Below the pieces are notes generated by a model. The model was given only the letters and a program-made list of their open reading frames with translations, ran no database searches and was not told the origin of the DNA. A stretch of 64,000 nucleotides of DNA from Heterotrichella gracilis. Lineage: Eukaryota; Sar; Xanthophyceae; Tribonematales; Xanthonemataceae. Positions 1-7,444 of the stretch are shown piece after piece. Each line of letters starts with the position of its first letter. Position 1 is the first letter of the stretch. Location of the stretch: positions 1 to 64,000 of the forward strand of contig JAULBX010022186.1 in NCBI GenBank assembly GCA_032358255.1, given 5' to 3'. The translations under genes and the position numbers were made by a program.

Positions 1-137
1 GAAAGCATCTAAGTGCGAAACTCACCTCAAGATAAGTTTTCTTTATAAGGATCGTGGTAGACTACCACGTTGATAGGTTACAGATGTAAAGGCAGTAATG
101 TCAAAGTCGAGTAATACTAATTGTCCGTAAGCTTTCT
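1..137 (+). rRNA. 23S ribosomal RNA, 3' end (partial)
   Basis: The first ~137 bases match the conserved 3' end of bacterial 23S rRNA, including the helix 99-101 region and the terminal segment ending in taagctttct. The 5' part lies outside the window. A 5S gene follows in the usual 23S-5S order. The 3' boundary is approximate, since mature ends are set by processing. Confidence 0.93.
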
Positions 138-147
138 GTAAAAAGAA

Positions 148-200
148 GAGTCGATAGTTTTTAGTCAATAGTCGTAAGGCTATACTAATACTATCGACTC
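148..200 (+). repeat. Hairpin in the 23S-5S spacer
   Basis: An exact 11-bp inverted repeat, gagtcgatagt (148-158) and actatcgactc (190-200), is separated by 31 bases. Further downstream (about 240-315) the spacer contains several copies of the word ttagtc/gactaa. It may be a processing structure in the rRNA precursor or simply a dispersed low-complexity repeat. Confidence 0.5.
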
Positions 201-330
201 GAAAAAAATATCTCGTGTCTTTATTCAATTTTGTTTTAACACTTAAGTCTTTAGTCTTAAGTCATTAGTCTTTAGTCCTACACAGCACTGACGACTAATT
301 TCTAACGACTATATTCTTAAATATCCCTTT

Positions 331-352
331 ATGGCGTCTATTGCGGTGGGGA

Positions 353-388
<36 letters not shown>

Positions 389-441
389 ACCTGCGCAGAT
401 GGTACTTGGCCTAAAGCCTGGGAGAGTATGGCGATGCCAAT
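331..441 (+). rRNA. 5S ribosomal RNA
   Basis: The conserved 5S core is visible: the loop B/C segment with cccattccgaacagagaagt, the aagcccacctgcgc region, and the final ggagagtatggcgatgcca pairing with the 5' end atggcgtc. Length is about 110 nt, as expected. It lies ~195 bp after the 23S 3' end and is followed by a terminator. Ends are accurate to a few bases. Confidence 0.95.
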
Positions 442-448
442 TTTAAAG

Positions 449-485
449 AAATCCTCACTATTATTTTAGTGGGGATTTTTTTTTG
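449..485 (+). terminator. Rho-independent terminator of the rRNA operon
   Basis: The stem atcctcact / agtggggat (one G-U pair) is closed by a short AT loop and followed by a run of about eight T. It lies directly after 5S. Confidence 0.85.
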
Positions 486-503
486 ACCAATTTTTTTGGA
501 AAT

Positions 504-538
504 ATAAAAACCCCGGTATATTCTACCAGGGTTTTTAT
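504..538. terminator. Bidirectional terminator hairpin
   Basis: The arms are ataaaaaccccggta and taccagggtttttat (one mismatch) with a 5-base loop. A/T runs on both sides allow it to work in both directions. It lies between the rRNA operon (+) and the minus-strand gene ending at 583. Confidence 0.75.
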
Positions 539-582
539 ATTTAAAGCAAATTTAAATCACTTAAAGTAAAACTTTAAGAAAC

Positions 583-903
583 TCATTCGTGATTATCTCC
601 GCCTAAACTGTATGTATTATTTTCCTCATCCTCGCTGCCAATTTCTTCCTGCTCATCATCTAAATCAGTTCCTGGCACATCAAGATCACCACCAGTTATA
701 TCATCCTTAAAATCCTTCTCATTCAGTTTTGAAGAAGCATCTTCATTCTTTGACTTCGTTATTGTTGGATTCTCAGGATCTATCTCCATCTCCTCCTTTA
801 GTTGACCGTAAATATCATCTGTAGTAGGGTACAAAGGATAACCAGGGAAGTCGTGATTACCATCTTGTTTGTTCTTTTCATTATTTTTTAAGTCCTCAGC
901 CAT
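583..903 (-). CDS. Conserved acidic hypothetical protein
   Basis: A 106-residue, strongly acidic soluble protein with no signal peptide or membrane segment. It has an N-terminal GYPLYPTTDDIY motif and a C-terminal stretch with LDVPGTDLDDEQEEIGSEDE followed by NNTYSLGG. This pattern recurs in small uncharacterised Bacteroidota proteins, but no function is known to me. It is probably intrinsically disordered. It appears to be a single-gene unit, flanked by the 504-538 hairpin downstream and the terminator of the prolyl isomerase operon upstream. Confidence 0.8.
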   Translation of the reverse strand: MAEDLKNNEKNKQDGNHDFPGYPLYPTTDDIYGQLKEEMEIDPENPTITKSKNEDASSKLNEKDFKDDITGGDLDVPGTDLDDEQEEIGSEDEENNTYSLGGDNHE

Positions 904-956
904 AATAAATAGTTTTTGATGTTACCAATCATAAGAGAATTTGATGCCAGTAAAAC

Positions 957-986
957 AAAAAAGCCTTCCGTTTTGCGGAAGGCTTT
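957..986 (-). terminator. Terminator of the prolyl isomerase operon
   Basis: The arms aaagccttccg and cggaaggcttt enclose a short loop. On the minus strand the stem is followed by a T run. It lies 20-50 bp after the stop of the minus-strand gene ending at 1008. Confidence 0.8.
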
Positions 987-1007
987 AATTTAAATTTAAA
1001 AATTTTA

Positions 1008-2072
1008 CTAGTTATTTATTTTGATCAATTCTACTTCAAAAAGAAGATCACTTTTAGGTGGAATAGCACCTGGATAACCTTGCTCGCCATATGCTAACTT
1101 GTATGGGATAAAGAATTTATATTTAGAACCTTCTTTCATTAACTGAACACCTTCTGTCCACCCCGGAATTACTTGATTTAAACCAAAATCAATTGGTTGA
1201 CCACGTTGTACGCTACTATCAAATACTTTACCGTCAGTAAACGTACCTGTATAATGAACTTTTACATTGCTTGTAGCTATTGGCGTTGCACCGGTTCCTT
1301 CTTTTAATACAATATATTTTAAACCGGTTGCAGTAGTTTTACCTGCAGCAAATTCTTTTAATACAACTTCGTTTGCCTTTGCCCTCGCTTCTTCAGCAGC
1401 CTTTTCTTTAGCCGCTATTTTTGCTGCCATACCAGCTTGCTCTTTTGTAAAAGTAACAGCACCATCAAATGCTTCGGCTTCTTTTCCTTTACGTAAAATA
1501 ACAAGTTTCTTTAATGTATCATCGCCGGCAATCTTATTTACAACGTCTTGCCCTTGCACAACATGACCAAACACGGTGTGTTTACCATCTAACCAAGGAG
1601 TTTCAACATGTGTAATAAAAAACTGCGAACCGTTGGTACCAGGACCAGCGTTAGCCATACTTAAAATACCAGGACCAGTGTGTTTTAATGTTTCATCAAA
1701 TTCATCAGGAAATTTGTAACCCGGATCACCGGTACCAGTGCCTAACGGGCAACCACCCTGGATCATAAAATTAGGAATAACACGGTGAAATTTTAATCCG
1801 TCATAATAAGGAACACCTTCTCCTTTTGCAGTATTTTTAATTTTACCTTCAGCTAAACCAACAAGGTTACCAACGGTCATTGGTGTTTTTTTATACTCTA
1901 ACATAGTATAAATATCTCCTTTGTTAGTTTCAAATTTGGCGTATAAGCCATCGGGTTGTTTGCCTAAAAATTCTTTATCCATTTTACTTAATTTTTGTTT
2001 TTCTTTTTTTTGCGCAATAGCTCCAAAATTAAGGGCGCTAATTGCTGTTATTATTAAAAGTAACTTTTTCAT
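1008..2072 (-). CDS. Exported dual-domain prolyl isomerase: cyclophilin fused to FKBP
   Basis: A 354-residue protein with a signal peptide (residues 1-20, ending GAIAQ). A cyclophilin domain (about 40-205) contains [13 protein letters not shown] with the catalytic Arg, and [10 protein letters not shown] Lys/Ala/Glu-rich linker (about 210-245) follows. A C-terminal FKBP domain (about 258-353) contains [28 protein letters not shown] and [11 protein letters not shown]. Both domains catalyse cis-trans isomerisation of Xaa-Pro bonds, so the protein is probably a periplasmic folding factor. Cyclophilin-FKBP fusions (dual-family immunophilins) are known but uncommon; one is described from Flavobacterium. 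It is the last gene of a run of four prolyl isomerases (gap 42 bp to the next) and is followed by a terminator. Confidence 0.95.
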   Translation of the reverse strand: MKKLLLIITAISALNFGAIAQKKEKQKLSKMDKEFLGKQPDGLYAKFETNKGDIYTMLEYKKTPMTVGNLVGLAEGKIKNTAKGEGVPYYDGLKFHRVIPNFMIQGGCPLGTGTGDPGYKFPDEFDETLKHTGPGILSMANAGPGTNGSQFFITHVETPWLDGKHTVFGHVVQGQDVVNKIAGDDTLKKLVILRKGKEAEAFDGAVTFTKEQAGMAAKIAAKEKAAEEARAKANEVVLKEFAAGKTTATGLKYIVLKEGTGATPIATSNVKVHYTGTFTDGKVFDSSVQRGQPIDFGLNQVIPGWTEGVQLMKEGSKYKFFIPYKLAYGEQGYPGAIPPKSDLLFEVELIKINN

Positions 2073-2114
2073 TGTTTATGGTTTTTAATGCTTGTTACAA
2101 TAAGTTTGCCAAAA

Positions 2115-3098
2115 TTAATGAGGAGGCATTTGTCCTTGCGGTTGAGCAGGAGCAGGGCCAAAACTAATTAATTCAACTTCAAAGGTTAAAGGTGCAAATG
2201 GAGGGATCGGGCCACCGCCGTTTGGTCCGTAAGCTATATTAGATGGTAAAATGATCTTTGCTTTGCCGCCTTTAGACATCATAGCAATTGCTTCGTCCCA
2301 GCCTTTAATAACCTGACCCTGACCTAAAATAAATTTAAACGGACCATATGGTCTTTGAGGATTAAACGTATTCCCCTCCTTAGCTACCGATTCAATTGAA
2401 GTATCAAATAATTTACCATCCAATAAACGACCGGTATAATTAACTTCAACCTCGTCGCCAACTTTTGGTTTAGCACCAGAGCCTTTTTTAGTTTCAATAA
2501 AATATAAACCGCTTTCAGTTGGTTTAACTGTAACTTTATTATCGGCTAAATATTTATCTAAAGATTCTTTTTCTTTTCCTTCGGCTTCCTTCATCATTTT
2601 TTCCTGTTCAGCCATTTGTTGTTTTTGGTTTGCTTCTAATTCTTTTTTACCAATAACATCTTTAATTTTAATAACGGCCTTTAATTTTTCGCCTGGCTTA
2701 AATTGCTTTGGCAATTCGTTCATGCGCATTGTTTTTAAGAAGAACGAATCTGCCGAAAGAATGAAAGCAGCGCTATCACCCTTACTCATCATTGCCATAC
2801 CATCTTCTAAACTTCCAACAAAAGAAGTTTTTGGCATTAAGAATTTAGTGTAACCGCTACCATCTTGACTAACAGATTTAGAATCTACAATTAAAGAATC
2901 GTTCTTATTATTTGTGATCACGTAGCTGAATGTTAAACCGTCACCTTCAGTAACTTTAACGCCATTTTCATCGTGATTAAAAAATTTGTAATGCAAACCA
3001 TTTTCGGCTCTTGTAAAGCCTTCAAATTCTGAACTACCACCACATGAAGCAAGTAATAATGCTACTGCTCCAGTTGAAAGAATACTTAATTTTTTCAT
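2115..3098 (-). CDS. FKBP-type prolyl isomerase lipoprotein with two FKBP-like domains
   Basis: A 327-residue predicted lipoprotein with signal MKKLSILSTGAVALLLASC, where the Cys of LLASC is the lipidation site. The N-terminal half (about 45-150) resembles a divergent FKBP fold (FSYVITNN, FVGSLEDGMAMMSKGD) with the active-site pocket poorly kept. A charged linker (about 155-185) follows. The C-terminal domain (about 200-316) is a standard FKBP with VNYTGRLLDGKLFDTS, VIKGWDEAIAMM and YGPNGGGPIPPFAPLTFEVEL. The tail is Pro/Gln-rich. It is likely anchored to the outer membrane and folds or chaperones envelope proteins. It lies between two other PPIase genes on the same strand. Confidence 0.93.
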   Translation of the reverse strand: MKKLSILSTGAVALLLASCGGSSEFEGFTRAENGLHYKFFNHDENGVKVTEGDGLTFSYVITNNKNDSLIVDSKSVSQDGSGYTKFLMPKTSFVGSLEDGMAMMSKGDSAAFILSADSFFLKTMRMNELPKQFKPGEKLKAVIKIKDVIGKKELEANQKQQMAEQEKMMKEAEGKEKESLDKYLADNKVTVKPTESGLYFIETKKGSGAKPKVGDEVEVNYTGRLLDGKLFDTSIESVAKEGNTFNPQRPYGPFKFILGQGQVIKGWDEAIAMMSKGGKAKIILPSNIAYGPNGGGPIPPFAPLTFEVELISFGPAPAQPQGQMPPH

Positions 3099-3135
3099 TT
3101 TGTTTTTTTTGTTTTTTATTTATTGAGAAGCCGTG

Positions 3136-4026
3136 CTACTCATTTTTTACATCAATAATTTCTATTTCATAAATTAATGGAGTGTAAGGGGCTATAGTTC
3201 CGTTTGAGCTTCCATTTTCTCCAAAAGCGAGCCGTGAAGGTAATATTATTTTTGCATTTTGGCCTTTTTTTAGCCGTTTTATAACATAATTTAATCCTTT
3301 TATTAACTGGTCGGGGGTGCCATAAGAAATCTCAAAATTGTCGGGCGAACGCTCGAAAACACGGCCATTTAAATAGCTTCCCAAATAATTGAGCTTAACT
3401 ATGTTCTTATAAACAATTATAGGCAGTTCAGAAGGTTTTGGTTTATCAACCCAATAAAAGCCAAGGGTATCTCTCGCCATTTCAAAATCGCGTGGCGATT
3501 TAAAGTAAGCTTCAATTTGATCGGTTTCTTGTCTTAAAAGGTTTACGCTTCTGTTTTTAAACTCTAAAGGCGTTAAGATCTGTTTCACCTTAAGGTCGAT
3601 CTTTACTACAGAATCATTTTCACTAAAAAATGGTACTTTATCTGATTTAAATTGCTGCAAGTAAAAATCTTTTGTTTTTATCAAAACACAAGCACTGTCT
3701 AAAGCCGTTAAACCCGAGATATAATTCTTTAAAAAATTTGTTTTAGAACTTGAGTCGATCTCAACAAAATAATTATCGTTAAAATTATTGCGACTGTCCC
3801 AAAACACTGAGTCTGACTGGGTTTTAAATGACACATCTAACCAGGCAATGTTTTTTGCATGGTACACTTTTTCGTTTGAATTAAAAGAAATAAGTTGAAA
3901 ATAGTAACCTAATTTATTATGCGAAAAACTTTTTTTGTTCTTGTTTCCACAACCTATTCCAAACAATAAAAAAAGCAGGAAATAAATTAAGTTAAGGTTG
4001 TTGCACTTAATAGATCTCAACATCAT
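3136..4026 (-). CDS. Divergent FKBP-type lipoprotein
   Basis: I place the start at the tandem ATG codons at 4026/4023. Translation from there gives a lipoprotein signal (MLRSIKCNNLNLIYFLLFLL, then FGIGC with the acylated Cys) and a protein of about 296 residues. The longer reading frame from 4119 would run through the upstream gene and has no export signal at its N-terminus. The C-terminal ~100 residues are FKBP-like (VKLNYLGSYLNGRVFE, LIKGLNYVIKRLKKGQ, FGENGSSNGTIAPYTPLIYEIEI). The N-terminal ~170 residues resemble a degenerate FKBP repeat. The start overlaps the end of the GldI-like gene by about 20 bp, which suggests translational coupling. Confidence 0.85.
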   Translation of the reverse strand: MMLRSIKCNNLNLIYFLLFLLFGIGCGNKNKKSFSHNKLGYYFQLISFNSNEKVYHAKNIAWLDVSFKTQSDSVFWDSRNNFNDNYFVEIDSSSKTNFLKNYISGLTALDSACVLIKTKDFYLQQFKSDKVPFFSENDSVVKIDLKVKQILTPLEFKNRSVNLLRQETDQIEAYFKSPRDFEMARDTLGFYWVDKPKPSELPIIVYKNIVKLNYLGSYLNGRVFERSPDNFEISYGTPDQLIKGLNYVIKRLKKGQNAKIILPSRLAFGENGSSNGTIAPYTPLIYEIEIIDVKNE

Positions 4027-4579
4027 AAATAATAGGCATTTGTGGTGGGATCTTCTTGAAATCGCCCAATAAGCCATGGGCCAGGTGAGACGGAATAAGC
4101 AGCAGAGCTTTATCGCCATGTTTTAAATACTTAACACCACGGTGTATGCCGCTTTCAATATCTTCGTTGCCAACAATAAATGTTTTTTTGCCTTCTGTTT
4201 CTGAAGAATAGCAAAGCGTGCCATCTAATAGAGATACTTTAAAATTCATGACGATTTCTTCTCTATCCTTAATGCTATCACCGTGGGCAGAAGGTTTGTA
4301 GACATAGTAACGAATGCCTGAGCTGGTATTTACAAAAGGCATTTTATGCATTTTTACATAATAGTCCATTTCATCGATCTCTTTTTGAACCAACTGCTTA
4401 TTAGCTTTTACGAACTGTTTTTTTAGATCTTCTTCGTTAATTGTCTTCGGTATATTGTTCTTGTTCTCTTCCTTAACTACAGGATCTTTGCAGGATAAGA
4501 AAATAAAAAAGAGACTTCCAATAAGAATGCTTAATTTAAAACTTAATGAATATTTTAATGGTGGAAGGATTAAACAAAA
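4007..4579 (-). CDS. GldI-like FKBP lipoprotein, start codon not identifiable
   Basis: The C-terminal 130 residues form a divergent FKBP domain (VNTSSGIRYYVYKPS, FKVSLLDGTLCYSS, GIHRGVKYLKHGDKALLLIPSHLAHG, and the end MPIIYDVEIY). The frame is open from 4579 and contains no ATG upstream of this. It does contain a clear lipoprotein signal just ahead: a basic segment, hydrophobic SILIGSLFFIF, and LSC with the Cys codon at 4492-4490. The first usual-type start is a TTG at 4393, which would remove the signal. The size (about 170-185 residues), lipobox and domain fit the gliding-motility lipoprotein GldI. Either a rare start (ATT/ATC) is used or a base change or indel near 4530-4560 has disturbed the N-terminus. 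It heads the PPIase cluster. Confidence 0.7.
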   Translation of the reverse strand, partial: FCLILPPLKYSLSFKLSILIGSLFFIFLSCKDPVVKEENKNNIPKTINEEDLKKQFVKANKQLVQKEIDEMDYYVKMHKMPFVNTSSGIRYYVYKPSAHGDSIKDREEIVMNFKVSLLDGTLCYSSETEGKKTFIVGNEDIESGIHRGVKYLKHGDKALLLIPSHLAHGLLGDFKKIPPQMPIIYDVEIY

Positions 4580-4635
4580 TTAACGAATAGTTGATACATT
4601 AATTTATAAAAAAATTTAAATTTACTAACTAATAT

Positions 4636-5370
4636 ATGACCAAAGAGGAACGCTATAAGCATGTACTTAATTATTTTGAAACCCATGTGGGACTTGCTGA
4701 GACAGAGTTAGTGTATACCAACCCTTTTGAACTGTTAGTGTCGGTAATTTTAAGCGCACAATGCACGGATAAGCGAGTAAATTTAACCACGCCCAAATTA
4801 TTTAAAGATTATCCAACTGCTGAGGCGATGGCAGAAGCAAGCGCTGAGACAATTTTTTCTTATATACGTAGTATAAGTTATCCTAATAACAAGGCAAAAC
4901 ACCTTGTAGGTATGGCTAAAATGCTGGTAAACGACTTTAAAAGCGTTGTGCCGGGCGAAGTTGACGAATTGGTAAAACTGCCGGGTGTTGGTCGTAAAAC
5001 GGCCAATGTAATCGCCTCTGTGATCTATGATAAGCCAACGATGGCAGTAGATACCCATGTTTTTAGGGTAAGTAACAGAATAGGATTGACCACTAATGCA
5101 AAAAATCCTTTGCAATCTGAAAAACAATTGATTAAATTTATACCAGAAGAGCTTGTACCCAGAGCGCACCATTGGTTGATCTTGCACGGACGTTACACTT
5201 GTTTAGCAAGAAATCCTAAATGCGATCTGTGCCCAATAAAATTGTATTGTAAGTATTATGAAAAAATAATTGTAAAACAAAATAAAGAATCAACTGTTAC
5301 ATTAAACATAAACCCTAAAAGTTATGGCAAAGAAAAAACCAGCAAAAAAAGCGGCAAAAAAGCCAGCTAA
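4636..5370 (+). CDS. nth: Endonuclease III
   Basis: A 244-residue bifunctional DNA glycosylase/AP lyase for oxidised pyrimidines (base excision repair). The helix-hairpin-helix LPGVGRKTA (115-123) carries the catalytic Lys121, and VDTHVFRV carries Asp139. The [4Fe-4S] ligands are Cys189, Cys196, Cys199 and Cys205 (C-x6-C-x2-C-x5-C). The C-terminal 30 residues are a Lys-rich extension absent from the usual ~211-residue enzyme, and its coding sequence overlaps the start of the next gene by 47 bp in another frame. It is transcribed divergently from the PPIase cluster. Confidence 0.97.
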   Translation: MTKEERYKHVLNYFETHVGLAETELVYTNPFELLVSVILSAQCTDKRVNLTTPKLFKDYPTAEAMAEASAETIFSYIRSISYPNNKAKHLVGMAKMLVNDFKSVVPGEVDELVKLPGVGRKTANVIASVIYDKPTMAVDTHVFRVSNRIGLTTNAKNPLQSEKQLIKFIPEELVPRAHHWLILHGRYTCLARNPKCDLCPIKLYCKYYEKIIVKQNKESTVTLNINPKSYGKEKTSKKSGKKAS

Positions 5371-5806
5371 AAAAGTAGCAAAAAAAGTTGCTAAAAAATC
5401 GGGTGCAAAAAAGGCCGCTAAGAAGCCTGCAGCCAAGAAAGCGAAATCAAAAGCAAAAAAAGCCGTAAAAAAAGTAATTAAAAAAGCGGTAAAAAAAGTT
5501 GCTGAGAAAAAAGCGAAGCCCGCAAAGAAAGCTGCTAAGAAAGTTGTAGCAAAAAAAGTAATTAAAAAAGTTGCTAAGAAAAAAACCGTTGCTAAAAAAG
5601 CAATTAAAAAGGTGATCAAAAAAGCCGAGACACCCGTTGCAGATGCACTTAAAAGTGTTGTTACTCTAGCTAAAAAAGTTGTTGAGAACACTTTCTCAAG
5701 TACACCTGAAGTAGAAACAAACGGATACAACAGTAACGAATCTGGCGGATCTGAAAGCTCACACAATTCGGATGAAAAAAGAGTTGGTGCTGATGAAGAA
5801 GAGTAG
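5324..5806 (+). CDS. Histone H1-like Lys/Ala-rich DNA-binding protein
   Basis: A 160-residue protein made almost entirely of repeated AKKAAKK/VAKKVAKK units for residues 1-105, followed by a neutral segment and an acidic Ser/Glu/Asp-rich C-terminus. The repeats resemble the C-terminal tail of eukaryotic histone H1 and bacterial H1-like proteins, which bind DNA non-specifically. It overlaps nth at its 5' end (47 bp) and the peroxiredoxin gene at its 3' end (35 bp), so all three are probably cotranscribed and coupled. The start ATG at 5324 opens the repeat directly. Its role is inferred from composition only: a nucleoid protein or DNA-protection factor. Confidence 0.8.
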   Translation: MAKKKPAKKAAKKPAKKVAKKVAKKSGAKKAAKKPAAKKAKSKAKKAVKKVIKKAVKKVAEKKAKPAKKAAKKVVAKKVIKKVAKKKTVAKKAIKKVIKKAETPVADALKSVVTLAKKVVENTFSSTPEVETNGYNSNESGGSESSHNSDEKRVGADEEE

Positions 5807-6287
5807 TGAAGAGTCAAAATTCGTAACACATAAAACCCATTTACAGGCGGGAGATAAAGCCCCTTATTTTGAAGGAAAAGATCAAAATGGAGATCTATTG
5901 AACTTAACTATGTTCAACGGAAAGACATTGATCTTTTATTTTTATCCTAAAGATGATACAGAGGGTTGCACGGCAACCGCTTGTAGTTTAAGGGATGAAT
6001 ACAAATACCTTAACGACAGCAATTATGCGGTTGTTGGTGTGAGTGCAGATAATGAGAAATCTCACGCCAAATTTGCAGCAAAATACAAACTGCCTTTTCC
6101 GTTGCTTGCCGATACCGAGATGAAAGCCATTAAGGCTTACGACGTTTGGGGGCAAAAAATGCTTGCAGGAAGGATCTACGATGGTATAGTAAGAACTACT
6201 TTTGTTATTGGCACCGATGGTATAATTAAAGAAGTAATAACCAAAGTAGATACTGTTAACCACGCACAGCAAGTATTGGGAATATGA
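5772..6287 (+). CDS. bcp: Thiol peroxidase of the BCP/PrxQ family
   Basis: A 171-residue peroxiredoxin that reduces H2O2 and organic hydroperoxides, probably with thioredoxin as reductant. The peroxidatic Cys66 lies in DDTEGCTATAC and the likely resolving Cys71 is five residues on, as in PrxQ/BCP enzymes. The fold motifs FYFYPKDDTEGC and VVGVSADNEKSHAKFAAKY are intact. A second ATG at 5793 gives a length closer to other BCPs, so the start is uncertain. It overlaps the end of the H1-like gene by 35 bp (14 bp with the second start). It is cytosolic, with no signal. Confidence 0.95.
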   Translation: MKKELVLMKKSSEESKFVTHKTHLQAGDKAPYFEGKDQNGDLLNLTMFNGKTLIFYFYPKDDTEGCTATACSLRDEYKYLNDSNYAVVGVSADNEKSHAKFAAKYKLPFPLLADTEMKAIKAYDVWGQKMLAGRIYDGIVRTTFVIGTDGIIKEVITKVDTVNHAQQVLGI

Positions 6288-6362
6288 TATTTTTTGAATA
6301 AAAAGTTTGTGAGATAAAATAAAACTGCTAAATTTGCACTCCCGATTTATAATTGGGAAAAC

Positions 6363-6436
6363 GGATTGGTAGTTCAGCTGGTTAGAATGCCGCCCTGTCA
6401 CGGCGGAGGTCGCGGGTTCGAGTCCCGTCCAGTCCG
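6363..6436 (+). tRNA. tRNA-Asp (GTC)
   Basis: The cloverleaf is complete. The acceptor stem ggattgg pairs with ccagtcc (one G-U). The anticodon arm ccgcc-ctGTCac-ggcgg has the GTC anticodon at 6397-6399, the T arm contains ggttcgagtcc, and the discriminator base is G73, as usual for tRNA-Asp. The CCA end is not encoded. A strong terminator follows at once. Confidence 0.97.
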
Positions 6437-6441
6437 CAAAG

Positions 6442-6480
6442 AAACAGAAAAGCCTCTTAATATAAGAGGCTTTTCTGTTT
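6442..6480 (+). terminator. Terminator after tRNA-Asp
   Basis: A long near-perfect stem, aaacagaaaagcctctta against taagaggcttttctgttt, with a tiny loop, starts 5 bp after the tRNA. The 6481-6706 stretch behind it holds no gene or clear signal that I can support. Confidence 0.85.
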
Positions 6481-6706
6481 ATTATAGTTTTCGTTCGCGG
6501 TCTCACGCATCTTTACTCTAAGAGTTTCAAAAATGAGCTAATCTAGCACCGTTCGAAATTGAAATTCTACAATTCTTCATGTCGTTTTGGATTTTATAAT
6601 ATCCTTCATTCACTGTAAAATATTTGCGAGTTTCCAAACGCAACCGATCATAACGTTGCCCTTGAGAATAAAAACTTAGTGCCAAAGAACAATTAATTAA
6701 ATTATG

Positions 6707-7444
6707 TTACCAGGGATGTTCAGAGCCATCAAAATTTAGAAACTTTCCCGTATCATTTAAATCTATTTTATTTGCAACATTCTTAATTAAATTTAATACA
6801 GATTGTTCTGTGGTAAATTGCGCTTTACCTCCTCCCATATCCGTTTGCACCCATCCCGGATTTACAACCACCGAAATAATATTATCTTCCGCCAAATCAT
6901 ACGCTAATGCTCTATTCATCATGTTTAAGGCTGATTTACTTACGGCGTAGCTATAATTTCCTCCCGATTTTTTGATACTTATAGAGCCCAACCAAGATCC
7001 TATGTTAATTATTTTCCCAGTTTCTGATTTTGCCAATAACGATCTAAAGTGTCTCGCAACAATAATAGGGGCTATCGCGTTAATATGGATCATGTTTAGT
7101 ACTTCATTCGGTTCTAAACTTTCTAACGTGAGGTTTTTATTTTGTAATTCTTTATTACCCTTGGCTCTTGTGCCGGAGTTAATGCCTGCATTGTTAACTA
7201 ACAAGTCTAGTTTGCCAAATTTTTCTTCTACCCATTTTACAACTTTGTCTATTTGCAATGCGTCAGTTACTTCCATTGCTATTGGATAAATATCAAGCCC
7301 TTCATTAATTAAAGTATTGGCAGACTGACTTGCATTTTCAATATTTCTGGCAGTTAAGATTACCTTGTATCCTAATTTACCAAGCTGTCTGCACCACTCA
7401 AATCCTAAACCTTTTTGGGCACCTGTTACTAATGCTATTTTCAT
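6707..7444 (-). CDS. Short-chain dehydrogenase/reductase
   Basis: A 245-residue classical SDR. The Rossmann cofactor motif TGAQKGLG spans residues 7-14 and NNAG spans 84-87. The catalytic Ser is near 150, and Y166-A-V-S-K170 is the YxxxK pair. PGWVQTDMGG follows, as in carbonyl reductase-like SDRs. The presence of Asn/Arg after beta-2 (TARNIENA) suggests NADP(H). The substrate is unknown. The start overlaps the stop of the upstream gene by 4 bp (ATGA), so it is the last gene of the operon 9403-6707. Confidence 0.9.
   Translation of the reverse strand: MKIALVTGAQKGLGFEWCRQLGKLGYKVILTARNIENASQSANTLINEGLDIYPIAMEVTDALQIDKVVKWVEEKFGKLDLLVNNAGINSGTRAKGNKELQNKNLTLESLEPNEVLNMIHINAIAPIIVARHFRSLLAKSETGKIINIGSWLGSISIKKSGGNYSYAVSKSALNMMNRALAYDLAEDNIISVVVNPGWVQTDMGGGKAQFTTEQSVLNLIKNVANKIDLNDTGKFLNFDGSEHPW

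Noticed and set aside
43-228. Minus-strand frame of 61 residues at the window start
   Set aside because: It lies over the 23S rRNA end and the spacer, so it is not a gene.
4007-4119. N-terminal extension of the 3136 gene up to 4119
   Set aside because: The extension overlaps the GldI-like coding region in another frame and hides the lipoprotein signal that starts at 4026/4023.
5302-5829. Minus-strand frame of 175 residues rich in Phe/Ala/Leu
   Set aside because: It is the antisense shadow of the Lys/Ala repeat gene: aaa/gct codons read in reverse give Phe/Ala runs without stops.
5988-6506. Minus-strand reading frame of 172 residues across tRNA-Asp
   Set aside because: It covers the bcp gene antisense and the tRNA; the GLEPATSAV-like peptide is the well-known false translation of a tRNA-Asp gene.
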